From Sphingobacteriaceae bacterium (lineage in GTDB: Bacteria; Bacteroidota; Bacteroidia; Sphingobacteriales; Sphingobacteriaceae), in assembly GCA_017745075.1 (NCBI GenBank), contig JAGIAD010000002.1, forward strand, positions 248,001 to 312,000: a stretch of 64,000 nt of DNA, in the 5' to 3' direction. A model generated the notes under the pieces. That model was not told the DNA's origin. It made no database searches and worked only from the letters and a program-made list of their open reading frames with translations. The position numbers were made by a program, and so were the translations under genes. Shown in pieces: positions 9,177 through 17,718 of the stretch (position 1 is the first letter of the stretch; the number at the start of each line of letters is the position of its first letter).

Positions 9177-9209
9177 AGACCTCGCAGATTTTTAAAACAT
9201 GCGAGGTCT
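9177..9209. terminator. Hairpin upstream of the VWA gene and downstream of the sugar-kinase region
   Basis: A 10-bp perfect stem (AGACCTCGCA with TGCGAGGTCT) encloses a 13-base loop and is followed by a run of A on the plus strand. It lies in the gap between two minus-strand genes, upstream of the VWA gene start and downstream (in chromosome order) of the sugar-kinase stop. A structured repeat or terminator is the simplest reading. Confidence 0.45.
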
Positions 9210-9249
9210 AAAAAAATTATTAACTATAAACTGCCAACTGTGAGATCTC

Positions 9250-9268
9250 ATAGGTTTTCAAAACCTAT
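9250..9268. repeat. Short palindrome of the AGGTTTTCAAAACCT family
   Basis: Nine-base arms (ATAGGTTTT and AAAACCTAT) flank a single C. It lies just after the PfkB stop on the minus strand, where it could act as a terminator. The core AGGTTTTCAAAACCT is shared with 44270-44298, so this is probably a dispersed repeat. Confidence 0.6.
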
Positions 9269-9283
9269 AAGGTCTTATAAAAC

Positions 9284-10171
9284 TTATCCCAGCGCCATAT
9301 GGTAAATCTTTTTGTTGTAATCAGGGTTTGCACCCGGTTGCGAGGCTACAAAAGCCCCCACTTTACAGGCATTATCCAAAGTGGTTTCCATGGGGTAGCC
9401 TTGCAGGTAGCAGGCAATAAAAGTGGCTAAAAAGGCATCGCCGGCGCCAACGGTATCTGCAACCTGAACTTTGTAACCGGCATGTTTAAACAATTTTCCA
9501 TCTTTTAAAACACAGGCACCTTTATCGCCAAGCGTAAGGCAGATGATTTCGATATCGAACCGACTTGAAAGCTGTTTTAATAACTGTTCGTCGGTATTGC
9601 CTGTTAAGCCGAACGATTCCTTTACCCAAACAATTTCATCTTCGTTTATTTTAAGAATATCAGCTTTTGCTAAAAGCTCGCCAATGAGTTCTTTCGTATA
9701 AAATGGCGCCCTGAGGTTGATATCGAATATTTTGGTTTTCGCATGCGTTAAAAGTTCAAGAATCGTTTTTTTAGATTCCTCCTCACGGCAGGTTAAACTG
9801 CAATACACTAAAGCATCGGCCTCTTTTATTGCCGTTATATTTTTATCGGTAATTTTAATGGCGTCCCAGGCTACAGGCTGTTTAATGGTATAGGTGGCCT
9901 GATGTTGCTCATCGAGCTGAACCACAACCGTACTGGTTGGCAATTCCTGGTGGGTTTGAATTAAATCTGTAGAAAAATGATTACCGGCTAAAAAGCTGAG
10001 TAGTTCTTTGCCATTATCATCATCACCAACGGCGCTGATAAAACTGCTTTCTATACTTTGTTTATGTAAATTAAGCGCAACGTTCATACTCGAGCCGCCA
10101 GCTTTTTTACCCTCCGGGAAAACATCCCAAAGTATTTCGCCAATTGTGATTACCTTATTTTGATTTTGCAT
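9284..10171 (-). CDS. PfkB-family carbohydrate kinase, fructokinase-like
   Basis: The enzyme should phosphorylate a sugar or sugar-like alcohol with ATP in the cytosol. The ribokinase-fold signatures are present: the N-terminal glycine-rich GGSSMNVALNL segment and the C-terminal DTVGAGDAF motif with catalytic Asp245. I start at 10171 (MQNQNKVITIGE), because family members begin close to the ITIGE strand; the ATG at 10213 would add 14 residues with no homologous look. The early GEILWDVFPEGKKAGG segment is fructokinase-like, but the substrate is not proven. It is divergent from the NTF2-like gene. Confidence 0.85.
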   Translation of the reverse strand: MQNQNKVITIGEILWDVFPEGKKAGGSSMNVALNLHKQSIESSFISAVGDDDNGKELLSFLAGNHFSTDLIQTHQELPTSTVVVQLDEQHQATYTIKQPVAWDAIKITDKNITAIKEADALVYCSLTCREEESKKTILELLTHAKTKIFDINLRAPFYTKELIGELLAKADILKINEDEIVWVKESFGLTGNTDEQLLKQLSSRFDIEIICLTLGDKGACVLKDGKLFKHAGYKVQVADTVGAGDAFLATFIACYLQGYPMETTLDNACKVGAFVASQPGANPDYNKKIYHMALG

Positions 10172-10215
10172 TTTAGATTGATAAAAAACTGTAAATAACC
10201 AATTTTTAGCCATGG

Positions 10216-10231
10216 AACAAAATATTTTGTT
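10216..10231. promoter_or_regulatory. 16-bp perfect palindrome between divergent genes, possible operator
   Basis: The palindrome AACAAAATATTTTGTT lies in the gap between the divergent sugar kinase and the NTF2-like gene. Its symmetry and position fit a binding site for a dimeric regulator acting on one or both promoters. No regulator gene is adjacent. AT-rich palindromes also arise by chance. Confidence 0.35.
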
Positions 10232-10266
10232 TCATATCTTTAATTTTTATCAAAATTCTAATAATC

Positions 10267-10692
10267 ATGAAAAAAATACTCCTTATTGCCTTCTTTTTTA
10301 TCTCTTTAGGCACTTATGCTCAGAATGCAAAAGACAAGCAGGCTATACTCAACTTACTGGAAAAACAACGCACCGATTGGAATAAAGGCGATGTTGAAGC
10401 CTTTATGCAGGGGTACGAAAAATCAGATAGTTTACTTTTTGTAGGTAAAAACGGACCAACTTATGGTTGGCAAAAAACTTTGGATAATTATAAAAAAGGT
10501 TACCCGGATAAATCTGCGATGGGCTTTTTGGTGTTTGGGATCAAAAAGGTCGAATTTTTGAAACCGGATCTGGCCTTTGTGCTGGGCAGCTGGAATGTTA
10601 AGCGTGAAAAGGATGAATTAAAAGGATATTTTACGCTTTTGATCAAAAAAATTAAGGGAGAATGGAAGGTGATCGCTGATCATAGCAGTTAG
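10267..10692 (+). CDS. Secreted NTF2-like (DUF4440/SnoaL) protein
   Basis: A 141-residue protein with a signal peptide (IAFFFISLGTYAQ, cleavage near residue 19). The mature part starts with the helix AILNLLEKQRTDWNKGDVEA, typical of DUF4440/SnoaL-like proteins, and ends with strands TLLIKKIKGEWKVIADHSS. The fold is a cone-shaped barrel that binds small ligands or makes dimers; function is not predictable from sequence. Its last four bases overlap the end of the convergent S41 peptidase gene. Confidence 0.8.
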   Translation: MKKILLIAFFFISLGTYAQNAKDKQAILNLLEKQRTDWNKGDVEAFMQGYEKSDSLLFVGKNGPTYGWQKTLDNYKKGYPDKSAMGFLVFGIKKVEFLKPDLAFVLGSWNVKREKDELKGYFTLLIKKIKGEWKVIADHSS

Positions 10693-12056
10693 TTGTTTAC
10701 TGACTTAATATATTGAAGAACAGGATCAATGCCCTTGATCTGATCAAGATAAGTTGTTTCAATATACCGGTCAGGTATTACAGGATGTTTGGTTTTGTCG
10801 TTGCAATTTGCCCCAAAATCTAAGCTGGTAGAAACGTTAATGCTGATTTTGCTGTTTGGTAATTGGAAGCGATAGCCTTCGCCAAAGTCGTTTGTATTTT
10901 CTCCGGTAGATTCTCCCAGCAAAGTAGCCAGTTTAAATTGTTTTGCGCCATCAGCAAGCATATTAGCGCTGGAGAACGTCATCGGGCCGGTAATTAGGTA
11001 AACCTGGCCTTTAAAAAATGCATCTTCGCTGGTGTATTTCGGCGCATAAGGTTCGCAGGTTTTGATCTCCCAAATGCTGTTGTTTTGCTTCGTCAGATAC
11101 TGATTGCTGCTATCACCCTGTTTGATCAGTTTGTCTTTGTACAACTGGCTTATTTTCCAGCTTTTTCCGGTAGAGAGCGTATATTTCTTAGCGTTAAAAA
11201 AGCCTAAAAGTAAATCTGCATTGATGGAATTGCCTCCCGTATTTTTTCTAATGTCAATGGCAACGGATTTAATGTTTTTTTGCTTTATTATCGTAAAGCA
11301 TGAATCGAAAAATTTGAGGTAGGGGTGATAATCGCCAGCCAGCGTATTTAATTCGATATGTGCAACCTTATTGTTCAGCACGTTAAAAGAATAGGGTTTA
11401 TTAACCAGATTCGGGAATGCATTGCCCATTATATCGCGTAAAATCGCACCTTTTTCTATGTCTTTGGTCACTTTTTTCTGTTGATGCCGATAAACAACTT
11501 TAAAAGGTGGCCTTATCCCTGAAAGATAAAGGTTATAACCCATCATTTTACCGGCTATCTCATTTCGGTAAGTTTGAAGCCCACCTACGCGCAAAGCACT
11601 TGCCTTATAAAATTCGGAAACCGGTATTCCATTTACCGAAATGATTTCTGCACCTGCAGGAATAATATCCTGGGAAGATTTTCCGTCTGAATAGACATTC
11701 CCTTTTTTATCGGCAACAAAGGTCAGCGGTAAAAAGACAGGTTTCCTGAAATCTGACTGGAAAATAGATTGTATAATGTTTGGTGCCGTATGAGCATCAT
11801 CAATAATACCCGTTATTTCTCCAAGTTTTAAAGTAAAAAGTCTAGTTTCAATCGAATCAGGAAGTGAATGTTTTAGTTCATTTACTTTTTGAAGGTATTT
11901 GAATGATGAAGTAAACAAAAACGGGTTATAATGAACCGCTCTTATCGTTTTATCAAGAAGATCTATGTCTTCAATTGCTTCTGCTTTAGAAATTCGCTGT
12001 GCAAAGCCTGAAGAGAAAAGAAAAAGCAGGAATAAAAAAGGTAAGGTGGTTTTCAT
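10689..12056 (-). CDS. Secreted S41-family (C-terminal processing-like) peptidase
   Basis: A 455-residue protein with a signal peptide (PFLFLLFLFSSGFAQ). A PDZ-like region lies around GAEIISVNGIPVSEFY. The S41 core follows with IDIRKNTGGNSINADLLL and the nucleophile region GPMTFSSANMLADGA. The family cleaves proteins near C-termini using a Ser/Lys or Ser/Glu pair. The conserved Ser is in FSSAN. The enzyme is likely periplasmic or surface exposed. It stands alone, convergent with the NTF2-like gene with a 4-base overlap of stops. Confidence 0.87.
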   Translation of the reverse strand: MKTTLPFLFLLFLFSSGFAQRISKAEAIEDIDLLDKTIRAVHYNPFLFTSSFKYLQKVNELKHSLPDSIETRLFTLKLGEITGIIDDAHTAPNIIQSIFQSDFRKPVFLPLTFVADKKGNVYSDGKSSQDIIPAGAEIISVNGIPVSEFYKASALRVGGLQTYRNEIAGKMMGYNLYLSGIRPPFKVVYRHQQKKVTKDIEKGAILRDIMGNAFPNLVNKPYSFNVLNNKVAHIELNTLAGDYHPYLKFFDSCFTIIKQKNIKSVAIDIRKNTGGNSINADLLLGFFNAKKYTLSTGKSWKISQLYKDKLIKQGDSSNQYLTKQNNSIWEIKTCEPYAPKYTSEDAFFKGQVYLITGPMTFSSANMLADGAKQFKLATLLGESTGENTNDFGEGYRFQLPNSKISINVSTSLDFGANCNDKTKHPVIPDRYIETTYLDQIKGIDPVLQYIKSVNN

Positions 12057-12109
12057 TACATTAATTTATCATAAAGACGAAATAAAAATGGTTAGGGTTG
12101 CATAGAAAT

Positions 12110-12724
12110 TTATTCACCCAGTTTAAAATCCTTATAATAATAATCTTTATCTGCGTCGGTTAACTGGCGGATTACCCTGCATGGGGTTCCTGCTGCGAAA
12201 ACATGATCCGGAATATCCCTTGTAACCACGCTGCCCGATCCGATGACCACATTAGAGCCTATTTTTACTCCCGGATTAACTACCACGTTGCCACCAATCC
12301 AAACGCTGTTGCCAATGGTAATTTCCTGCGCCCATTCGTACTCCTGATCACGTAAATGTGCGTGGATTGGATGCCCTGCTGTATAAATGGCTACGTTTGG
12401 CGCAATAAAAACGTTGTTGCCAATGCTCACTTTAGCACAATCTAAAATAACGAGGTTAAAATTTGCATAAAAATTATCGCCGATTTCGATATTGTAGCCA
12501 TAATCGCACCTAAATGGCGGTTCTACATAAAACATCTTTTCTGTTTTGCCGAAAAGTCTTTTCAGTAATTCCTTGCGCTGTTTAATAAACTTTGGAGCCA
12601 GGTTATTAAACTCGAAAACAATTTCGCGGGCTTTCAATCTCTCTTTTGCCAGTTCTGCATCACCTGCCTGGTATGCTTTTCCTGCCAGCATTTTTTGTTT
12701 TTCGGTAAGTGTATTGGTATCCAT
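12110..12724 (-). CDS. Maltose/galactoside O-acetyltransferase-type hexapeptide acetyltransferase
   Basis: The 204-residue enzyme has the N-terminal Mac region (KMLAGKAYQAGDAELAKER) and left-handed beta-helix hexapeptide repeats (about 60-185), including the catalytic-His block YTAGHPIHAHLRDQEYEW and the IGNSVWIGGNVVVNPGVKIG series. It transfers an acetyl group from acetyl-CoA to a sugar in the cytosol. It follows the second cupin-8 gene on the same strand after about 100 bases, so it may be the last gene of that cluster, though it could equally be separate. Confidence 0.9.
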   Translation of the reverse strand: MDTNTLTEKQKMLAGKAYQAGDAELAKERLKAREIVFEFNNLAPKFIKQRKELLKRLFGKTEKMFYVEPPFRCDYGYNIEIGDNFYANFNLVILDCAKVSIGNNVFIAPNVAIYTAGHPIHAHLRDQEYEWAQEITIGNSVWIGGNVVVNPGVKIGSNVVIGSGSVVTRDIPDHVFAAGTPCRVIRQLTDADKDYYYKDFKLGE

Positions 12725-12826
12725 TTACGACCTGATTTTTAATTTGCACCAGCTATTATTCGCAATAATAACAAAAAACGGGACTATCGTTACCGATGCC
12801 CCGTTGTATTTTAATCTTTTTAAATT

Positions 12827-13705
12827 TTATGGTCTGCCTTTGGCTAAAGCCCTTTCGGCAATTTTAACTGCCTTTTTCTCTCTCCAGTTGGCATATTTTT
12901 CTTTGAAGGTCATTTTTATCAGACTGTCTATTGCGCCATGGGTAAATAAACTCCAAACACTGGCCACTTTGCGTGTAATGGATTGGTCCCATGCCCTTAA
13001 GCTTAAAGAGAATGAGCCATCAAGGTATTTCATCCAGTGCCACATACCGGTTGGCATAAATAAAGTATCGCCGTGTTCCAAAACCACTTCGTAACCTTCT
13101 ACGCCTTTTAATGCAGGGAATTTTTCAAAATCCGGGTTGTCAACCTTATAATCTTCCAGGGCATAAGTGGCATTTGGAAGGCAGTATAACCTGTCTTTCC
13201 ATTTATAATCGAATAGGATAACGTGTTTCCTGCCACCAAAGTGTGTATGGAAGATATGTGGTAAATCAATATCGTAATGTAAAAAAGTTACCGAGTTGGA
13301 ACCACCAAAAAACATGGCCGGCATGCTTTCAATAAAACCACCCATTAAATCTTTAGGGATTTTTACATCATTGATTAAACTAGGCACTTTTTTAAACAGG
13401 TTGAAAAAGAAAATTCTCAATTCTGTTGGCTCACGTTTGATCAGATCTAGGTAATCGCCAAATTTCATGTGTGCAGTAGCCGCATTGATCGGTTTTGAAG
13501 GATCTGCTTTAGAGTTATCATAAAGTGGAACCTCCAGCTCGCCTCCAATTTCTTTTAAATATTCAGTCGTCCATTTTTCTCTCGCAGGCCAATCTTTGGT
13601 AAGGCCCCTGATGACTAACGGACGTTTAGTTTTCAGATAATTTTTCTTAAAATCTTCGGGAGTGATATTCTCGACAATATCAACAGGTTTTAAAATGAAA
13701 CTCAT
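12827..13705 (-). CDS. Cupin-8 (JmjC-like) Fe(II) oxygenase-type protein, copy 2
   Basis: The 292-residue protein belongs to the cupin_8/JmjC-like group of Fe(II)- and usually 2-oxoglutarate-dependent oxygenases. The metal triad is visible as H143-x-D145 (FLHYDIDL) and H223 (TGMWHWMKY). I chose ATG 13705 because it gives exactly the same N-terminal register as the paralogue at 14682-15563; an upstream ATG at 13738 would add 11 residues that the paralogue lacks. A hand alignment of the first 230 residues is ungapped with about 161 identities (70%). The DUF3050 gene lies between the two copies. Substrate is unknown; related proteins hydroxylate proteins, peptides or small molecules. Confidence 0.88.
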   Translation of the reverse strand: MSFILKPVDIVENITPEDFKKNYLKTKRPLVIRGLTKDWPAREKWTTEYLKEIGGELEVPLYDNSKADPSKPINAATAHMKFGDYLDLIKREPTELRIFFFNLFKKVPSLINDVKIPKDLMGGFIESMPAMFFGGSNSVTFLHYDIDLPHIFHTHFGGRKHVILFDYKWKDRLYCLPNATYALEDYKVDNPDFEKFPALKGVEGYEVVLEHGDTLFMPTGMWHWMKYLDGSFSLSLRAWDQSITRKVASVWSLFTHGAIDSLIKMTFKEKYANWREKKAVKIAERALAKGRP

Positions 13706-13830
13706 GCGCTTAAATCGGTTATTTGTACCGAACAACAAATGTGTAAATTTTATTTTATAAAATTGATGTTAACAGCTAAATGTGACTAAAATCACTTAAC
13801 TAAATTAGCAAATACTTAATAATTTAATAA

Positions 13831-14616
13831 TCATGCTTCAACTTTATATTTAACGATTTCGGCATAAGCGGCATCCCAAAGGTCGATCCTTTTTTGTAAG
13901 GCTTGTTTAGTGGTTTCTTCTGCCTCGGCCCAAAATGCTTCCTCTTTTTCGCAGAGTTTCTCTGTCATGGAGAGGGCCAAATGGCTGTGGTGATCGCCAT
14001 CTACTTCGATATGGCGTTCCAGGTAATATTTAAAAATCGATACTTTGTCGGCCTGGCTGCTGTTCAGGTCATTTACCATACTGTAAAACATATTGGGAAT
14101 CAGATCTTCGCGGCCAAAGGTAAAACTGGCTGCCTGCAGATGTGTTTTCCCACTTTTAATGGTTTCGAATGTGGCATTCACAAAATCTTTGGCAGCAGCA
14201 GGCACTTCTGCGACATCAAATGCCTCATTAAAACTTTTGCCGGCTTTTAAGGCATTTAAGAAATCATTAATGGGTTTTGTATTTGCTCCGCATTGATCCA
14301 TGGCATCCAAATACAGTTCGAAATGGCTTTTAATAGCACCATCAGCATCTACATCCGATTCTTCACCGGCAACAATTTCGTTGATCAACTGCCTGGTAAC
14401 CGGATCACCTACCGGGAACCATGGTAAAGTAGTACAGGTTAAATTTATTTGTAAGGCTTTAAGCAGCGACATAAAATCCCAAACCGCGAAAATATGGTGT
14501 TCCATAAAAATGCGGAGGTCTTCCAGTTCACTAATTGCCGAATAAACTTTATGGTTAATAATCTCTTGTCTGAGAGGTTCTATCTCTTTTTGGATTTTTA
14601 TAATATTGGAATGCAT
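13831..14616 (-). CDS. DUF3050 protein, possible heme-oxygenase-like diiron enzyme
   Basis: A 261-residue, mainly helical protein that I recognise as DUF3050, with MEHHIFAVWDFMSLLK near the N-terminus and the FGREDLIP block. No function is established to my knowledge. A pattern H202-x3-D206-x2-H209, with Glu170 32 residues before His202 and a further His98, resembles the metal ligands of heme-oxygenase-like diiron oxygenases such as CADD (Glu142, His174, Asp178, His181). This is an inference from spacing only. Its place between two cupin-8 oxygenase-type genes (gaps of 125 and 65 bases) supports an oxidative pathway. Confidence 0.85.
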   Translation of the reverse strand: MHSNIIKIQKEIEPLRQEIINHKVYSAISELEDLRIFMEHHIFAVWDFMSLLKALQINLTCTTLPWFPVGDPVTRQLINEIVAGEESDVDADGAIKSHFELYLDAMDQCGANTKPINDFLNALKAGKSFNEAFDVAEVPAAAKDFVNATFETIKSGKTHLQAASFTFGREDLIPNMFYSMVNDLNSSQADKVSIFKYYLERHIEVDGDHHSHLALSMTEKLCEKEEAFWAEAEETTKQALQKRIDLWDAAYAEIVKYKVEA

Positions 14617-14681
14617 ATATTGAATAGGTGGATGACTGAATCGTGTCGCTCTCTCAAGACTTTAAATGATTCAATCATTAT

Positions 14682-15563
14682 TTATTTCGGTAAATTCTTC
14701 TCCAGCGCCCTGCTCGCTCTTTTAATTGCAAGTTCTTCTTTCCATTGCATGTACTTCTCGCGGTAGTTTGCTTTCATAAAGTCGTCAAATTTACGCTGTA
14801 AAGTTAAGTTATACAAGCTTTTTGCTTTTACTGCCCAGCTTTTATCCCATGCCCTTAAGCTGATGGAGAAAGATCCATCGAGGTATTTCATCCAATGCCA
14901 GTAACCTGTGGGCATAAATAAGGTATCGCCATGCTCTAAAAAGGCTTCCACTCCCTGAACGCCTTTTAAAGCCGGGAATTTATCAAAATCGGGGTTTTCT
15001 ACATCATAATCTTCCAGGGCATAAGTTGCATACGGAATTTGGTACAGGCGTTCTTTCCATTTATAATCAAATAAGATCACATGTTTTCGTCCGTTAAAGT
15101 GCGTATGGAAGATGTGTGCAAGATCAATATCATAATGTAAAAAGGTTACCGAGCCCTTTCCACCAAAGAACATATTGGGATAGTTATCTAAAAAACCGCC
15201 CATTAAATCTTTCGGTGCGATGTAATCTTCCAGTAATTTCGGTGCAAATTTTATCGGATCGAACAAAAAGATGCGCAGGTCAGTAGGTGTTTCTTTAATC
15301 AGGTCGATATAATCGCCAAATTTCATTTCGGCAGCTGATGCATTTATAGGCTTGGAAGGATCGGCTTTAGAGCTATCGTAAAGCGGAACAGTTTTATCGC
15401 CAACAACTTCTTTCATGTATTCCAGCGTCCATTTTTGATAAGCAGGCCATTTTTTGGCCATATTTTTAATTACCAAAGGTTTACGTGGTTTAAGGTAGTT
15501 CTGCTCGAAATCTGATTTAGATATATCTTCAACTACATCTATGGGAGATAAATTGAATTTCAT
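14682..15563 (-). CDS. Cupin-8 (JmjC-like) Fe(II) oxygenase-type protein, copy 1
   Basis: The 293-residue protein is the paralogue of the 12827-13705 product and shares its triad: H143-x-D145 (FLHYDIDL) and H223 (TGYWHWMKY). Strongly conserved blocks include LYDSSKADPSKPIN and HVILFDYKWK. It is first in the minus-strand cluster and has a good -7 promoter element 22 bases upstream (15585-15593). No signal peptide, so it acts in the cytosol. Keeping two copies at 70% identity on either side of DUF3050 suggests either duplication with divided substrates or two steps on one substrate. Confidence 0.88.
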   Translation of the reverse strand: MKFNLSPIDVVEDISKSDFEQNYLKPRKPLVIKNMAKKWPAYQKWTLEYMKEVVGDKTVPLYDSSKADPSKPINASAAEMKFGDYIDLIKETPTDLRIFLFDPIKFAPKLLEDYIAPKDLMGGFLDNYPNMFFGGKGSVTFLHYDIDLAHIFHTHFNGRKHVILFDYKWKERLYQIPYATYALEDYDVENPDFDKFPALKGVQGVEAFLEHGDTLFMPTGYWHWMKYLDGSFSISLRAWDKSWAVKAKSLYNLTLQRKFDDFMKANYREKYMQWKEELAIKRASRALEKNLPK

Positions 15564-15584
15564 GTTAAGAAACTATTAATACCG

Positions 15585-15593
15585 GCAAAATTA
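15585..15593 (-). promoter_or_regulatory. -7 promoter element for the cupin/DUF3050 cluster
   Basis: Read on the minus strand the site is TAATTTTGC, a full match to the Bacteroidota TAnnTTTG(C) consensus. Its distance to the start codon at 15563 would give a short leader. No clear -33 TTTG was confirmed. Confidence 0.5.
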
Positions 15594-15724
15594 AATAGTT
15601 AGAAAACAGTAAGCATTACAAATGCAAAAACTTGAAAAAAAACTGACAATTCATCAAAAAAAGTCAGATTGTATAACTGCTTGTAATTGTATTGCGGGTC
15701 CCGGTATTAATCTGTTTAAAAAAT

Positions 15725-15758
15725 AAAAACGTTCCAGGCCAACGGCTGGAACGTTTTT
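15725..15758 (-). terminator. Intrinsic terminator of the fasciclin gene
   Basis: A 13-bp perfect stem (AAAAACGTTCCAG with CTGGAACGTTTTT) and an 8-base loop lie 27 bases after the fasciclin stop. Read on the minus strand it ends in a T run. Confidence 0.85.
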
Positions 15759-15784
15759 ATTGAACAATGAGGATATATTAAATA

Positions 15785-16336
15785 TTATTTAGGCATTAAA
15801 ACGGTATCAACCACATGGATTACACCATTTTTTTGGTAAACATCTGCAATTGTTACCGTACTTGTTCCGCCTTTTTCATCTTTTAACACTAATTTTTTGC
15901 CTTTCATCCAGGCCCAAAGTTTACCACCCTCTACAGTTGTTAATTCTGCTTTGCCACCACCAGCTTTAATTGCCGCTGCAATTGCTTTGCTATCCAATTT
16001 ACCGGCAACAACATGGTAAGTTAAAATCTTGGTAAGAGTTGCTTTGTTTTCTGGTTTAACCAGGTTATCTACGGTTCCGGCAGGAAGCTTACCAAATGCT
16101 TCATTGGTTGGAGCGAAAACGGTAAATGGTCCGGCGCTTTTTAAAGTTTCTACCAAACCTGCTGCTTTAACTGCTGCCACCAATGTAGTGTGGTCTTTTG
16201 AATTTACTGCATTGTCTACAATATCTTTAGTTGCATACATTGCTGCGCCCCCAACCATTGGGTTTTTTTGAGCGTAAACCTGAGTTGTGAATGCCATTGT
16301 AATTACGGCAAAAACTGATAAGATTAAATTTTTCAT
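15785..16336 (-). CDS. Secreted fasciclin (FAS1) domain protein
   Basis: A 183-residue protein with a signal peptide (MKNLILSVFAVITMAFTTQVYAQ region, cleavage near residue 22) and one FAS1 domain. The two FAS1 signature blocks are present: TVFAPTNEAFGKLPAGTVDNL and, near the C-terminus, TIADVYQKNGVIHVVDTVLMP. FAS1 proteins are usually surface or secreted and mediate adhesion or binding. It is a single-gene unit with its own terminator. Confidence 0.93.
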   Translation of the reverse strand: MKNLILSVFAVITMAFTTQVYAQKNPMVGGAAMYATKDIVDNAVNSKDHTTLVAAVKAAGLVETLKSAGPFTVFAPTNEAFGKLPAGTVDNLVKPENKATLTKILTYHVVAGKLDSKAIAAAIKAGGGKAELTTVEGGKLWAWMKGKKLVLKDEKGGTSTVTIADVYQKNGVIHVVDTVLMPK

Positions 16337-16863
16337 TATTTCTAATTTTTAAGTTTCTGTTATTTGAACCCATTTACGATGGCTTACAGATACTTGGTTT
16401 TTAGAAATTAAAAAATAATTTTAATATTTTGATTATTAGCGTTTTAATTATTGTTTTTTTGATTTGTAAAGGTGCTGTAGTGGTTCTTCGGCTTGGGCAC
16501 TCCCGTTTTTAGCTAAATCTTTTGGCTGTTCTTCGACTACGCTATCATTGACAGGTTCTATAGAAGAATCGTCCTTTCGACTGGAGCGTGCCGATTTTTT
16601 CATCGGTAGCGAAATGGAGAAATCTATAGAGCCAGATTTAGCTTCGCTGAGCACTACGTGGTTCTCGACTGCGTTGCACTCTGCTCGAAATGACGATCCT
16701 GGAGAGAGCTCTCCATCATATTGATTTTTATACAATAAATTATCCCTCAGAATGACACCAAAAGGATACCGCTTCACCCGGGTTTAGACAAGGTGGGGTC
16801 GTCACTTGAGTCGCATCTTTTAAGCTCTCGTAAGACGCGCTTAACGCCAAGAACCACGCTGAT
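16337..16863. other. Repeat-rich gap without a convincing gene
   Basis: About 530 bases between the fasciclin and SDR genes. The centre is a REP-like element (16568-16697). A minus-strand frame of 109 codons at 16448-16777 exists, but its predicted product is low in hydrophobic structure and is built largely from that repeat. I consider it non-coding. The last part (16780-16860) is GC-richer and looks like a further degenerate repeat. Confidence 0.6.
16568..16697. repeat. REP-like inverted repeat, second copy of the GTCATTTCGA family
   Basis: The outer arms ATCGTCCTTTCGA and TCGAAATGACGAT match at 12 of 13 positions. The interior contains GAAATGGAGAAATCTATAG, shared in kind with the 4889-4983 element. 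The copy is longer and less symmetric, as expected for a decayed or composite repeat. Confidence 0.65.
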
Positions 16864-17646
16864 CTAATTCACCTTTGCTGTTCTCACTTTTTTAGAAAAA
16901 AGCTTTGGAAAAAAACGCTTCAGCAATACTGCTTTTGTTTCTTTTCCACCTATATAAACCTCTTCTTTTTTATTACGGATTGCCTGTACAATCTGTTTGG
17001 CACAATCTGCAGGTGTCATTGCATTTTCATGCGCTTCACCCATAGCATTGAATGGCTTGCCATCTGCAGTGAGCGCATTATAGGTTACATTTGTTCTGAT
17101 AAATCCAGGGCAGATAATCGTAATATCGATGTTTTTGTCATAAACTTCCGATCGGAGCGAATCGAAATAACCATGCAGCGCATGTTTTGATGCTGCATAA
17201 GTAGAGCGCAATTTCGTGCCGAATTTTCCAACAAGACTACTGATAACAGCGATCTGTCCACCTCCATTGGCAATCATCAAAGGCAAAACTGCTTTGCTGA
17301 GCACAACTGTGCCCCAAAAATTAGTGTCCATAATCTGCTGTTCTGTTTCCAGATCGGTTTCCAAGGCCAGGCTCCGCTGACTTACACCTCCGCTATTGAT
17401 CAATAAATCTATTTTACCAAAAATACGGATGGCATCAGCGGCTTTATTTTCCAGCGTTCCGGTTTCGCTTAAATCGAATGGTAAAACGTGTACGTTAAAG
17501 GAATTTTGGCAGTTTCCCTTAACGCGGAACAATTCGTCGCGGTTTCGTCCTGAAATAATCAGTTTATCGCCCGATTTAAAATATTCATATACCAGGGCCT
17601 CGCCAATACCAGATGATGCACCTGTAATCCATACAATTTTTGACAT
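16864..17646 (-). CDS. Short-chain dehydrogenase/reductase
   Basis: A 260-residue classical SDR. The cofactor motif GASSGIGEAL is at residues 7-16, the conserved Asn-Ser-Gly-Gly segment (LLINSGGVS) follows, and the catalytic Ser and Tyr-x3-Lys are seen in VISSLVGKFG and YAASKHAL. It resembles DHRS7B-like enzymes, but the substrate cannot be assigned. Cytosolic, with a basic C-terminus. It lies 72 bases downstream of hemW on the same strand and could share its transcript. Confidence 0.92.
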   Translation of the reverse strand: MSKIVWITGASSGIGEALVYEYFKSGDKLIISGRNRDELFRVKGNCQNSFNVHVLPFDLSETGTLENKAADAIRIFGKIDLLINSGGVSQRSLALETDLETEQQIMDTNFWGTVVLSKAVLPLMIANGGGQIAVISSLVGKFGTKLRSTYAASKHALHGYFDSLRSEVYDKNIDITIICPGFIRTNVTYNALTADGKPFNAMGEAHENAMTPADCAKQIVQAIRNKKEEVYIGGKETKAVLLKRFFPKLFSKKVRTAKVN

Positions 17647-17718
17647 AATATATAAATTATTGAATTAAAGAATGATAAATGCGTAAAAGGGCATTCACTC
17701 ACTTTCTAATTCATTCCT

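Noticed and set aside
16448..16777. 109-codon minus-strand frame in the gap after the fasciclin gene
   Set aside because: It is largely made of a REP-like repeat, has no start context and encodes a charged, unstructured product with no family look.
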